Below are positions 45,560 to 56,494 of a stretch of 64,000 bases of DNA, piece after piece. The notes under the pieces are model-generated. The model made no database searches and was not told where the DNA came from. It saw nothing but the letters and a program-made list of their open reading frames with translations. Both the position numbers and the translations under genes were made by a program. How positions within the stretch are numbered: position 1 is the stretch's first letter; each line of letters starts with the position of its first letter. This stretch comes from Dipteris shenzhenensis (lineage: Eukaryota; Polypodiophyta; Polypodiopsida; Gleicheniales), in assembly GCA_047967505.1 (NCBI GenBank), contig CM106541.1, one strand, 5' to 3'.

Positions 45560-46640
45560 GAGAGGATAAAAGAAAAGGAAAGAAAGAAGAAAAAGGAAAA
45601 AGGAAAAGGAAAGGGGGTGTGGGAAGGGAAGAATAGGAGGGGGGGGGGGGAGGGGATGAGAAAAGTAAAGAAGAAAAAAGGGAAAAATGAAGGAGGTGAT
45701 TGCGGATGTCGAGGAGGTTGCATGGAGGGAAACGTGAGGTGAATAGACTAGGTGTGGTGTGGACTTGTGAGCTCAGTGTGCAAGAATGCAAATCATGAAG
45801 ATGATTCACCAGAGATGTATTGGCCGTAATCACCTATTGTTGCTGATTGTGAAGGCGGGTGGGTGCATTGGCATACCAAGGACTTGTGACCTATCGGTGC
45901 ATGGTGGTGATCTGCCTACCGTACCGACTCACCTAGACCTGGACTTGATGCTTATGTGGGATGCAATGGAGATGAATGTCGCCACATAGCATGTCATTAG
46001 CCAAATAGAGCACGTGTCGAGTTTGTGCCTCATCTTGGTTGTTAGAGGTGTGTTAGTGTGGTGATGATCCTCCTATCATAGGGTATGCAGGTTCTTGTGT
46101 GGCTGCAACCGGTGTGGAAACAAGTTCTTGTGGTACCGTGTCCCTCACTATAGCAGGTGGTTTGTGTCTGGGTAGCACCGCGGGTGCTATCATGATTAGG
46201 ACGTCCTCCGATGGCTTGCCCATGGGCTTGGAGGAAGGCTCTTGTGTGACTCCCCCATTTCTAGGGGTCGGTTCTTGTGTTGCTTCCTCGCTGGTTGTGG
46301 TATTGCATCCAAGGTTGACACAGGTTCTTATGTTGCTACCTTATTCACCCCTGTGAGTTGGGATCATGTGTTTGGTGCCGTAGGAAACTTTTGGACCCAA
46401 GTGGCATGCTTGCCTTTGTAATAGCCCTATGCTTCCAAGAGCTTTGTGGCAACCGAGCGCTTGTGGGGCCGTTGTGCTTGGAGTGGCAGATCTCGGCCTG
46501 GAAGTCGAGGCGATTGGTGGCATCATGTTCTTTTCTTAGATGGGGTTGCTGATGTCAAAGTTGGCCAAGGAGGAGACCCATACCCTACTTTGATCTTTTC
46601 GGGTCGCAGATTATCGTTGAAGTGGCATTGATCATAGAGA
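45560..46640 (-). other. purine tract, then Pro/Thr-rich retroelement linker remnant
   Basis: The plus strand is A/G-rich at 45555-45690, with a 12-base G run near 45640. Above it, minus-strand frames (46640-46080) encode a Pro/Thr-rich region in which TQEP recurs (EEATQEPTP, GVTQEPSSKP, AATQEPAYP). It follows the retropepsin at 46850-47260 on the same strand and may be the next part of that polyprotein. No enzymatic motif is visible. Confidence 0.35.
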
Positions 46641-46849
46641 ATAGCTTCTTGTACTTGATGTTCATGGCATTTCTGGGTGGGCAGTAAGCGTGGCGGAGTA
46701 ACTTGCGATGCTATTCAGCTATCATTGCGTTTAGGACTTTGTACTATCCAGGATCAGACTTTCTTATGAGGGTCAGTATCAAGAGTGCTAGAGGTAGCTG
46801 GGGCCTTAGAATCGCCTTCATTTAGAACTTCCTTGCCTCTAGCAAGTGG

Positions 46850-47260
46850 TGGTACTGTGGGGGGGGGGGGGTGGGACGAAGTTCACAAAGAGGAATTACT
46901 GCAGTCCTTCCACCATTCGTGAGAGATGCTATTATAGTCCTCCAGTAGATTTGGTAGTTGACAGCGTAGCACGAGGTCATTCCCAATATCATTTGCTCGT
47001 CAGCATTGCTTCTATGGGGAGAACATAAAAGCGGATCTCTATTCCCTGGCGAACAACCATTAGTCTCAAGTCCACATACCCTAATGTGCTTAAGAGTTGA
47101 CCGTTTGATAGCGCACCACAGTGAGGCTTAGAGGTTCTTGTAGCTTCTCCCATACTTCGTGGGAGGTGAAGTTGTGGCTCGCCCCCGGATCCATGAGTTT
47201 CCTAGATACATAAGCTCAGACCCTACAATTAACATTCAACCTAGTTGGTTCTATAGTTAG
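46850..47260 (-). pseudogene. retropepsin of the unassigned retroelement
   Basis: In shifting minus-strand frames the sequence contains KLMDPGASHNF, where the catalytic motif should be D-S/T-G-A. It continues with GIEIRFYVLP, then DEQMILGM, YQIYWRTIIASLTNGG and a poly-Pro run. The second half matches the orphan frame at 11077-11391 block by block. The Ser/Thr-to-Pro change in the active site would inactivate it. It follows the gypsy integrase C-terminus on the same strand, but the two need not belong to one element. Confidence 0.5.
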
Positions 47261-47295
47261 TTCATCAATTAGTCCTAGATGTTCAACTGTTTGCC

Positions 47296-47760
47296 TTAAG
47301 CAAGGCCATTTGCTTTGATCTTCACGTTATGTGCCTTGGCTTCTTTGATGGCCTGATGTTTCATCCAAGCCACCTCGGCCTTAATCTCCTTCTCCCTATG
47401 TATGGCCTGGAGGGTCTCCAAGGTGAGGCGGCCATAGTATCTTTTCAATTTACTCTTATTGAGGTAGCCGTCCATTTCTACTCCATCCATACTCCATCTA
47501 GGGTAGCTATTCGGCATGTCCCTTGCGGAGTGATCTCCACCATGCGGTAGGGACCCATGCCCCTATATTTGAGCTTATGTTTGGTGTTGCGGATGCTATA
47601 GAGGAATGCAAGATCACCCTCCTCGAGGTTCTTGTTCTTGAGGTTGCAGTCAAACCATTTTTTGTGCCTTGCCTTCTCCACTCGAAGGCAGTAGGCTACA
47701 CATAATCTTGTCTCATCTAGCCTTTTGAGATCGGGTTGATATGTTTGGCTAGAGTTGGAA
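47296..47760 (-). pseudogene. gypsy integrase C-terminal domain
   Basis: Frame 47681-47296, with 80 bases before it in another frame, gives LKRLDETR, then KARHKKWFDCNLK, LEEGDLAFLY, RGMGPYRMVEI and GYLNKSKLKRYY. This is the GPY/F module at the end of Ty3/gypsy integrase, which helps choose the insertion site. The catalytic core is missing. A gypsy-type leader (47889-47858) lies only about 100 bases upstream, so nearly the whole interior of that element has been deleted. Confidence 0.7.
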
Positions 47761-47857
47761 AAAATTTAACTCTCCTTGCCCTTGAGTGTTATGTTCATGA
47801 AAGTTTGTAGTAGTTTGTTTTTTACACATACCTGCATATTTTACTCATTACTTGAGA

Positions 47858-47889
47858 CGCTAGTCTTCCCGGTAGCGGTGCCAAATGTT
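47858..47889 (-). other. gypsy leader motif after the primer site
   Basis: The minus strand reads ACATTTGGCACCGCTACCGG, very close to the TTTGGCGCCGTTGCCGGGGA word that follows the primer site in many plant gypsy elements. It marks the start of an element's internal region, here directly followed by integrase C-terminal coding. Confidence 0.55.
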
Positions 47890-48224
47890 GGCTCTTTCCC
47901 ATGGCTTCTGCAGGAAGACTAGGGTATTCTCAGTATGTAGCCCCTTTAGATTGGAGTTTCTCCAATGCTATCAGTTTCTTGAACTTCAAATTCTCTTAGT
48001 GGTCTTGGCATTACTATGGGGACAGTGCCACTTGTGTAATTTTTGAAGTACTCCGACACTTCTCGAACATCCACCTCTAATGGTGTTGAACTAGCCAAAC
48101 ATGTGGCATGTGTACTGGGTGGCATAGTTTCATTAACAAATTTGTTAGGCTCTTTTTTACTTTCTTTTTTTGAAGTCTCTTAATCGAGCTTCATCCACAC
48201 ATGTGGTTTATACTTCCAAAAATT

Positions 48225-48986
48225 CTAACGTTGGGAATTGTGGGGTAACGTTTCCACTAGTAAGGTGTTCCCAAGTAAGGGTTCATTTGCTATGCATACT
48301 CCTTCTAGTCCCTCAGGGGACCATTCAAGAGGCAGTGGTTCAAATTTAGAGGGAGTTGGATTTGCAAGATACAATTCAATGATCCTTGTTTGGGCTCGTT
48401 CAAATTCATTGAAGTGTTCAGCCTTGGCTTTTCTGCGATTCCCTCCAGCTTTCTTGTGGGATCTTCTACTATTATTCAACTTTGGAGGTTTAGTTTTTGA
48501 AAGCTTGACTTCCATTACGGCATGTAGAATGGCTAAGTCATTGTCAAAGACTTGATCTTCAATTTTAGCATTCTCAGCCTCACTTTCATGGTCCCAAGGA
48601 AAATCTGAGTCATCATTGGTATGGGTACCTTCTTCAAGTTCATTATCCCACTCGAGGTCAGCCATAAAGGATGACACCTCTAGATCGATTGGTTCTTCAT
48701 GTGTGAGTGGAGGATCTACATGTAGCACCTTAGCATCTATTTGTGAGAAGATGGGGTCTAATGAATGGCAGTTGTCAATGGTTGCCAACGTTTGTATCCA
48801 ATTATTGACATTGCTTTGTGTATCGTTCGCTATGGCATGATGTTGTAGGGGAGTTGATTTGCTTGAGATCGTCATTGAAGATGTGTCATCCAACACTCTA
48901 GGCACAATTGGTTTTATAGCTCCTGTCCCCACATTCACTCTGACTATGGTGTCATGAGTTTGGATTGTCAGTCTATCAGTTCCCAA
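48225..48986 (-). pseudogene. gypsy acidic linker between protease and RT
   Basis: The 253-residue frame begins MGTDRLTIQTHDTIVRVNVG, which normally follows the protease ILLGRPWL block. It then has a long acidic part (DLEWDNELEEGTHTNDDSD, DHESEAENAKIEDQ) and a Lys/Arg-rich stretch (RRSHKKAGGNRRKAKAEH). It ends in a region with PLPLEWSPEGLEG. There are no catalytic motifs. It is a single-stop interruption away from the protease frame (49008). Confidence 0.6.
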
Positions 48987-49007
48987 GTCATGGAGGAATG
49001 ATGCTTC

Positions 49008-49778
49008 TCATAACCAAGGACATCCTAGTAAGATTTGATAGGAATTTTTGGGGAGATCCAAGATTGTGAATTGAAGGGAAAAGTGGACTCCTGTGACCTT
49101 TGTTGACACGCCATTCACTATTCCCAAGGGTTTAGCCCGTGAATCATTGGCAAGGCATATGTTGAAATTATCCTTTTGCATTGGTGGGAGACCCCATTCA
49201 TCGTAGAGCTCCTTTGATAGGACATTTACACATGCTCCACCATCCACTATGGCTTGGACTTCATTATATGCCTTGTGGATCAAAGGCACATTAATGTTGT
49301 GTATTTCATCTCTCTCACCCATCCGCATAGGGATATCTCCGATGTCTTTCATAGGTGGAGGGGGATTCGTGAGTTCAATCCAACCTTTGAAACTCTCAGA
49401 GAGATTGGGACAATTCCGTAGGAGGATTCCTATGGGAATTAACACAGAGCAACTTAGGATGCTAGAGAGCACGGCTCCTTCAAGTTGACATGGCGGTACA
49501 TTATGTTGTAGAGTCTGTTGTTGGAACAGAGGCTTGAGTACAGTATCAATAATTTGTGGGGCCAAGTCATGGATTGGATCTTGAGCTTGTTTCTCATCCT
49601 CAAATTGAGCTTGTTTCTCAGCCTCAAATTGAGCTTGTTCCTTTTGTACCCATTGTTGAAGTGCTTGAAAATGAGCCTTCTCCACCTCTACATTTGGGTA
49701 TGGAGCTTCTTTTATTTGAGGCTCGAGAGTTGATTTGGATGAGCTTGGCTGCGCATTGCTTGGCGGAGCTAGAGGCAC
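49008..49778 (-). pseudogene. gypsy protease with Gln/Glu-rich repeat upstream
   Basis: The first 70 residues include an eight-residue repeat (QAQFEAEK, QAQFEDEK, QAQ) encoded by 24-bp tandem DNA near 49580-49650, probably helical. From about residue 170 the retropepsin follows with AIVDGGACVNVLSKELYDEW (active-site D-G-G as in other plant gypsy proteases). The last part, FTILDLPKNSYQILLGCPWL, matches the conserved C-terminal ILLGRPWL. The domain is complete in one frame. Confidence 0.75.
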
Positions 49779-50639
49779 TCGTCTTGGTTGGATTAGAATG
49801 TTAGGGTCCTTGGTGGCCTCTTTCTGTTGTCATGTAATTACTTTCACAGGTTGTGATATTATGCTTGTCGGCCCCAAACTTTGATGATCCACCCCACTGA
49901 TGTCGATTGGGATGTTAGGCTTAACCTCTGTTTGTTGTGGGATCTTATTTTTCATTCGACAATCCATACAGGCATGTCCTATGACACAATCTCTACAGAG
50001 TGATTGGAAAGTAGCGGGGCTACCACGATGAGGCACTTTGCGATCTGGTGATTTTCTTCACAACCGTAGCACTTGATTAGTACTTGATATGTATTGGGTC
50101 AAACTTGATTTGCATAGACTGGTATTAGACCCTCTGCACCTTCTACATAGTAAACTTGGAACTCTGCTTCATACTCGAATGGTGAGTCTACTTCCTCTGC
50201 TTGCAATTGTTGTATTGGAACTACCTGAGGAGATGGATTTGGCGCTCTTGGATATGGTCGTGGATTCGAGTTCTTGAGTAATTGTGGGACTTGTGTCCAA
50301 ACAAAAGCAAGATTTAGCCTTGGAGCTGGGGGTGCTTGTGCAAGTGTTGGCTACCTATACACTGGCATGGGTGCCGATTGGTATTATTGAGGTTGAGGTG
50401 GTTGTTGCACATGTTGAAGATGCAATTGTTTTCATCATGGCCACTGATGAAGTAGATATGGCACCACAACCTTGGTGGTGGATCTGCTTGTGCAGTGATC
50501 TTGGCTCTTAGGACCGGGCACTCATTTGCTATATGATTGGCCTTGCACTGTGGGCACCGGACATTTTCTCGTCACGGATAAGTCTGAGGTGGTAGTTGAG
50601 ACAAGTGAAGCTTTTGTTCCATGGCCTACATCATTTCGT

Positions 50640-51190
50640 CTTTTAGCTTCTCATGGCCTCTAGGCGATCTTCATTTGACATTTCAGAAGTGGACTTGGAT
50701 TTGCCCTTTTTAGAGTGCTTATCTGGTGCATTGGATCTTCCATCATCACTGTTGGTGTCAAAGTCGGTCATGCCACCCTCGATGTCAATGGTTGCCACAT
50801 GAGCAGCATTAAACGTTTCATAACTGCTAATCTTTTTCATGTCCTTGCAGATTTTCTTCCTTAGTCCTACACTGAACTAGGCCCTTAGGTACTTTGCATC
50901 GGGGCGTGGGACACATTTGGCAATTAATCTTTTCATCTTGCCCATGTACGTGCGTAGATCTTCTCGACGGCCTTGTTCGATCTTGCTGAGTTGGAGGGCG
51001 GGATCATCTTGTAGTCTCTTCATTTGAAAGCACCTCTTGAATTCTGTTTGAAGCAGGTCCCACGTGGCTCTCTCTTCCACTAGGAGGTCTAGGTACCATT
51101 CTGACGCTTCATCGGTTAAGGCCATGGGAAACCAGGCCACCTTGGTTTCATTGGATTGATCTCCACCTGCTCGGCATGTGGCATCAAAAT
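50640..51190 (-). pseudogene. gypsy gag core and basic linker
   Basis: Frame 51140-50877 has FPMALTDEASEWYLDL, then LLQTEFKRCFQ and LRTYMGKMKRL, the Ty3/gypsy Gag pattern with AL...A..WY..L and F..F. The frame continues upstream in the same phase to about 51165. After a stop (TAG for Gln at about 50876) frame 50840-50643 has an acidic and then Lys/Ser-rich stretch (DKHSKKGKSKSTSEM). Further degenerate Gag sequence with Cys-rich pieces continues to about 49900. Confidence 0.7.
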
Positions 51191-51320
51191 GCTAGCTGAA
51201 TAGCACTCATGGAATCACTATGCAATGTCGGTACACCTGTATGAATCCCCAAATCTCCCACTAGCCGATCAAGCCATATAGCCTCCTTACAACCCTCTGT
51301 GGCTGCAACTCAGCCTCTGT
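51190..51320 (-). pseudogene. copia RNase H, frameshifted and truncated (family A)
   Basis: In the frame after STTEAE (about 51310) the expected EYVAATEGCKEAIWLDRLVG appears only if a few missing bases are allowed for. The long RT frame therefore reads into a wrong frame and stops at 51261. A second block, PTLHSDSMSAIQLA (51240-51195; consensus LHCDSQSAIQLA), follows. Then the sequence becomes gypsy gag, and the last third of RNase H is missing. Confidence 0.75.
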
Positions 51321-52487
51321 GGTAGACAAAGCCACGCACTTCTGTGCACGAGACATCCATGACACTGCACCACCTGCAAAGGTGAACACATAACCAGAAG
51401 TGGATCTCCTACTATCCACATGCCCTGCATAGTCTGAATCTATGTACCCAAGTACACGCATGTCTCCTTTACCAAAGCAAATGCACATCTCCTTGGTACC
51501 CTTCACGTACCTCATGATGCACTTAACTACCTCCCAATGCCTCTTTCCTAGATTAGCCATATACCGGCTAACAACTCCCACTGCAAATGCAATGTCTGGT
51601 CTAGTAGCTATCATAGCATACATAAGACTCCCAACTGCTGATGCATAAGGAACCTTGGCCATCATGGCCCTTTCCTCATTTGATCTGGGACTATCTGTAT
51701 GACTCAGTTTCACATATGGAGGCAATGGAGTACTCACTGCCTTCCCCCCCTCCATATTGAAACGCTGCAATACGTTTGTAACATACTCTTTTTGTGAAAG
51801 CCAAAGGAGTTTCCTACTCTGATCACGCGTGATGCGCATACCAAGAATATGACCTGCAAGTCCCAAATCCTTCATATCAAAGGCCTTATGCAACTTGGCC
51901 TTTAATGCATCTAGCTCATAAGTATTCTTGCTAGCCAATAGCATATCATGCACATATAGTGCCAAGATTATCAGGCTATTATCCTTAGCCCTTTTAGTGT
52001 AGAGGCAGTGATCAATTTCACTCCTTTTAAAACCCTGGGACCGAATGAAAGCATCAAACTTCTGATACCATTCTCTAGGTGCTTGCTTAAGACCATAGAG
52101 ACTCTTCTTCAGCTTGCAAACTAAATGCTCTTTGCCCTTTTCTTCAAAGCCTTCCGGCTGAACCATATAAATTTCCTCATGCAGATCCCCATGCAAGAAA
52201 GTTGTCTTGACATCCATTTGCATAAGCTCCATATCCTCTACTGCCACTAGTCCAAGCATGCATCTAAGTGTGGTCATCTTCACAACCGGAGAGAAAATCT
52301 CATCAAAGTCCACACCCTTCTCTTGCTTGAACCCTTTAGCAACCAAACGGGCCTTGTACCTAGGCACATCATCACCTGTGACCTTCATTTTGTAGACCCG
52401 TTTACATGGCAATGCTTTCTTTCCATGTGGCAAAGAAACCAAGTCCCAAGTCTTATTCTTCATAAGTGAGCTCATCTCTGATTGCAT
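51261..52487 (-). pseudogene. copia reverse transcriptase (family A), long open frame
   Basis: The 408-residue frame is an almost whole RVT_2 domain: MQSEMSSLMKNKTWDLVSLP, KARLVAKGFKQEKGVDFDEI, FSPVVKMTTLR, MDVKTTFLHGDLHEEIYMVQ, LVCKLKKSLYGLKQAPREWY, then DMKDLG, GHILGMRI, STPLPPYVKLS, ASAVGSLMYAM and the start of RNase H. The catalytic box reads ALYVHDMLLAS instead of YVDDM, so one catalytic Asp is His and DNA synthesis should be lost. The upstream join to the integrase is broken by TAA at 52508-52506. Confidence 0.9.
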
Positions 52488-52701
52488 AGCATACTCCCAC
52501 TTGCGTTAATCCTGATGCATCATAGCCTCTCTGTAGCAAGAAGGCTCCCCGCAATCAATAAGCATCACATAGTCTACCCCTGGAACAAACCTATCAGGCA
52601 GTCTAGACACTCTAGATGATCTTCTCAAGGGCATTTCAGCTTGCTGTCCCATTTGCATATCAGCCACATTTGGCTCATCATTTCCACCAATAGATGATCC
52701 A

Positions 52702-53193
52702 TCATCTACCCTTGATTGTATACCTGTGGGAGTACTTGGTGATACCATTTCTTGCACATGGTGCATGGACAGCTTGCTGTCTATCAACATATGCAGGTGG
52801 ATTCACATCCTGGAAAGTGATTCTCCTCATTTCCACCGCCCTCATGGGTGCCTTATGCATCTTTTTCTCATTGAAGACTACATCATGGCTGCATATGATC
52901 TTCTTTGCTTCTAGATCCCAGAGATGATAGCCCATCTCTCCACTTTCACCATAACCCAGAAAGATGCATTTCCTAGACTTAGGATCTAGCTTCTTTCGAA
53001 GCTCTTTTGGCACATGTGCATATGCCTCACATCCAAATATACGCAAATGAGAGTAAGAGGGCTTCTTGCCACTCCATGCCTCTTCAGGAATACCACCATC
53101 CAAACTCTTACTAGGTGATCTATTGATCACATGCACTGCAGTCTTCATTGCCTCAGCCCAAAAACCACCAGAAAGACTTGCATTAGAAAGCAT
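52702..53193 (-). pseudogene. copia integrase C-terminal part (family A)
   Basis: The frame gives MLSNASLSGGFWAEAM, INRSPSKSLDGGIPEEAWSG, FGCEAYAHVPKELRKKLDPK and CIFLGYGESGEMGYHLWD. These are the conserved end of the catalytic domain and the region after it. It is cut from the upstream integrase by TAA 53199-53197, where the plus-strand sister has CAA (Gln). The C-terminus frameshifts near 52740, and frame 52790-52506 continues the linker (MPLRRSSRVSRLPDRFVPGV). Confidence 0.85.
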
Positions 53194-53304
53194 GCATTAC
53201 AACCTTTCTTGAATGGTACGGTTCATCTTTTCTGCAACTGGATTTTGCTCTGGAGTACGAGGGGATGTGAGCTCCCTCTTAATCCCACGTGTATCACAGA
53301 AATG

Positions 53305-54111
53305 CTAAAAGTCATGAGAGAGATACTCTCCACCATTGTCAGTCCGTAGGCATTTAAGCGTTCTACCTGACTGATTCTCAACCAAGGCCAGCCATTTTTG
53401 AAATACCTGGAACACATCACTCTTCTGAGCTATAGCATAAGCCCACACTTTCCTAGTTGCATCATCAATGAATGTCACATAGTATTCAGCCCCGCCTAAT
53501 GACCGTGTAGGCATGGGGCCACATATGTCTGAATGCACCAAATCAAGCATTTCAAACTCTTTCTTTCCCCTTCTTTTATGGGCTGATTTAGTCTGCTTCC
53601 CATAGAGACAGTGCTCACAAAATTCAAAATCAGAGAAACTCAAATGCGGTACATAACCCAAACGGCATAAGAGTTTCATTCCATTCTCGCTCATGTGCCC
53701 CAACCTGCAATGCCACAAAGAAGTGCTTGGCTGCTCGGTTATTGCAACAACATGATCAAATACCTCTGATACATGTAAGGGATACAAAGTCCCACACTTG
53801 GCACCCCTGGCCAAAAGCATAGAGCCCTTTTGAATTTTCCAACTCTGAAAGCCAAAAGTGGTGTGAAAACCAGCATCATCTAGCTGACCCACTGAAATAA
53901 GACTCTTGGTCAACTTAGGCACATGTCTCACATGTTTCAAAATAAATGCAGACCCATTTGCAAAAGAAAACTTTATGTCACCTGCTCCCACTATGTCACA
54001 TGCATAGTCATTTCCAAGATGCACACAACCTGTCTTTCCACTGTCATAAGTGGAGAACCATTCCCTATGGGGAGTAACATGGAATGAAGCACCAGAATCC
54101 AAAATCCAATC
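53305..54111 (-). pseudogene. copia protease and integrase core (family A)
   Basis: Directly after the gag stop the frame reads DWILDSGASFHVTPHREWFS, the intact copia protease active site (DSGA). It continues FANGSAFILKHVRHVPKLTK, LWHCRLGHMSENGMK, CEHCLYGKQTKSAHK, LVHSDICGPMP, FIDDATRKVWAY and LRTDNGGEY. It stops at TAG 53307-53305 (Gln in the consensus). The missing Glu of the D-D-E triad is coded just beyond, in VAEKMNRTIQER (about 53240). Confidence 0.9.
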
Positions 54112-55059
54112 CTAGGAATATGCATCATCTGAAGTGGTAAGCAACTCTGCAGATAAACTAGACATGAAGAGAACGTCATTGTCACTATCATGTGTGATTG
54201 CATTGATCTCCTCGATCCTCACTTTTCCTTTGTCCTCCCTTGGACTCTCTTCCTTTTGATTTGCACCCCAATTTGCATTCTTTTTCTTATCCTTTTTCTC
54301 TCTTTTCAGCTTGTAGCAATCCTTTTTCATATGGCTCTTCTTGCCACAATGGTAACACTCAATGTTCCGTGCCCTGGATTTGCTACGTGACTTCCCTCTT
54401 TCTTGGGACTTCCCCCTGAACTGTGATCTACCCCTTTGCACATTTAAGGCTGCATCCTGCTTGTTGCCATCCATAGACTTTCGTCTAATCTCCTCGGCCA
54501 ACAAGCTACCCACAACATTATCAAATTTCAATACTCCACTAGGTGCAGAGTTAGTGACAACTGTACGGAAGGTATCGCATGAGGATGGCAATGAACATAA
54601 GAGAAATATTCCCTTAGTCTCCGCATCAAAATTCATTTTCTGAGCCTGAAGCTGGCTGAAAATAATATTGAATTCATTCAAGTGAGAAGCAATGGAGACC
54701 CCTTCCTTCATCTGCAGCTCAAACAACCTCTTCATGAGGTAAACTTTATTAGAGGCAGTTTCCTTCTCATAAGTGGCACACAGTTTCTTCCACAAATCTT
54801 CCGTATTTTGCTCATTTACTACTGTGAAATAAACTGACTCTGCAAGATGAAGTCTAATAGTAGACTTTGCTAATGCATCCAACTCATTCCAATCATCCTC
54901 AGACATATTTGCAGGCTTAGCTTCAATCCATGCCAAGGGTTTAATCTGCTTCTTTTGAATAAGCACATCCCTTATTTGTTCTTTCCACAAAGAAAAGTTT
55001 GTCCCATCAAACTTTTTAATGTTGAAAAACTCCTTTTCAGACATGGAAGAGGATGCCAT
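54112..55059 (-). pseudogene. copia gag (family A), single-stop from pol
   Basis: Gag forms the virus-like particle that holds the element RNA. Start ATG 55059 (MASSSMSEKEFFNIKKFDG) matches the plus-strand sister. An upstream in-frame ATG at 55083 is not shared. The Gag core runs from FSLWKEQIRDVLIQKKQ through WNELDALAKSTIRLHLAESV, LWKKLCATYEKE, LFELQMKEGVSIASHLNEF and LPSSCDTFRTVV. It is followed by an Arg/Ser-rich part (RGKSQERGKSRSKSRARN) and an intact CCHC zinc knuckle (CYHCGKKSHMKKDC). The 315-residue frame ends at TAG 54114-54112, where the other copies have CAA or CAG, so gag and pol were originally one frame. Confidence 0.9.
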
Positions 55060-56480
55060 GATGCAAATGAAACAAAATCCCAAATGCTAGTGCCTGCAAG
55101 AGAGAATCACACCAAATACCAGGTGCACCCAAATGTGTATGCCACAATAGAGTGAAATATCACCAAAACTCAAAGCTCAAAGCATCAAAAGATGCATCTG
55201 ACTCATGTGCATATACTGTGCATCCATATGAGCAAATCTGGCCCAAAAGAAAATGCCAATAAGTGCCAAATGACTCAAGCATAAACATCGTCCACTGGCA
55301 TATGCATCAATAATATCTCATCCAAGAGAGCATAGCACTATCAGTACATCACTTGCAGTGTGTCAAAGCTGTCCCTCAGCATAAAATAGCATCCATGTGC
55401 AAAGCGTCCATAAAAATAGCATCCCACAAGGCAATTTGGGCCTATCAGCACATCCAATAAGGACCGCAATGCATCCAAATGGCCTATAAATCATCCACTG
55501 CAACCCAATGCATACCACGAATGAGCACACACTACTCCAACTGCAACCAGAGTGATCTGCATAAAGTATGCTCAAGAAATCATAGTCCCACGGTAATGAC
55601 CGCTACTGAAAATAGAACCTGAGATGCCTCAAAACATGGGCGCCATTGCATAATCGGACTCAGCAAGAAAATCTGCAAATATCTCTCTTCTGCCAGAACT
55701 CCAAAATCCCAACCGATGAGTGAGAAATGGGAGTCAACACTTATCCAATGCCATGTGGCATAAATCTAAGGTTTCAAAACCTTAGAATGAAAAATGCATA
55801 ACAGAGAGACGAAATCGAATACACAGAGATCTATAACTCTGAAAATCCTCCACCGAATCACGCAAGAATTGACAGGTAGGGGTTTTTGGGCGTCCGGAAC
55901 GCAATGGGACAGACGGTTTTGGAAACCGTGGTCTCAATCACTGGGTCCAACACACGGATTGAAAAACGTTTTTGGAAACAGAGCTGTTTGTAAACTCAAC
56001 CGGAGTGCGAATGGTGAGTAACATAGAAGTTTTAGAACCTCTTGAGTCCACCGGAACTGACAGATCTGCAAATGGTTGCTCCAAGCTTGAGTTCCAACAC
56101 CCGGGCAAAAAACGCAGGAACTAACACAGTGAGTCAGAAATCCAATGAAATGATCCCAGATTCAAGAATGAAGGTGTTTCCAAGCTCTTGAAGTGAAGTG
56201 GACACCAAAAGCAAGCAATAGTTGCCTCTACAAGTCAATACGGAGTCTCTGTCATCGAACCGAGGGAAAAGCTCAAAAAACGACTTTTTCTTTGAAACCA
56301 CTTAACAGGCTCTCAAAACCACTTCGCAAAGCCAAAGTAACTTTTCCAAAGGTTTCTCCAAGGTCTCTGCACACTCGGATGCAAGTAAAGTCACCCATAA
56401 AGCTTCCCACAGAGCTTCTCCTTCCTCCCACAGAGCTGCTAAGCTTCAAGCATTCACGCACGCTCAGCTAGATCACCCGG
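55060..56480 (-). other. long untranslated leader of copia family A
   Basis: About 1.4 kb separate the primer site from the gag start. The plus-strand sister has a matching leader (21567-23389). The open frames inside it do not correspond between the two copies, so it is probably not coding. It may hold packaging or translation signals, or captured DNA. Confidence 0.6.
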
Positions 56481-56492
56481 GCTCTGATACCA
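56481..56492 (-). other. primer binding site, exact tRNA-iMet match
   Basis: TGGTATCAGAGC on the minus strand, two bases after the LTR end, is the plant initiator-Met tRNA complement that primes cDNA synthesis. Confidence 0.9.
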
Positions 56493-56494
56493 GT

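Larger units (their letters stand above)
48225..51190 (-). mobile_element. Ty3/gypsy gag-protease region, RT and integrase missing
   Basis: The minus strand contains the Gag core (51165-50877), Gag C-terminal part (50840-50643 and broken frames below it), a linker and protease (49778-49008) and an acidic linker that normally lies between protease and RT (48986-48225). It then ends. The upstream end joins a truncated copia RNase H at about 51190. Two frames are fairly long and open, so this element may be younger than the gypsy remnant at 1-5 kb. Confidence 0.75.
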
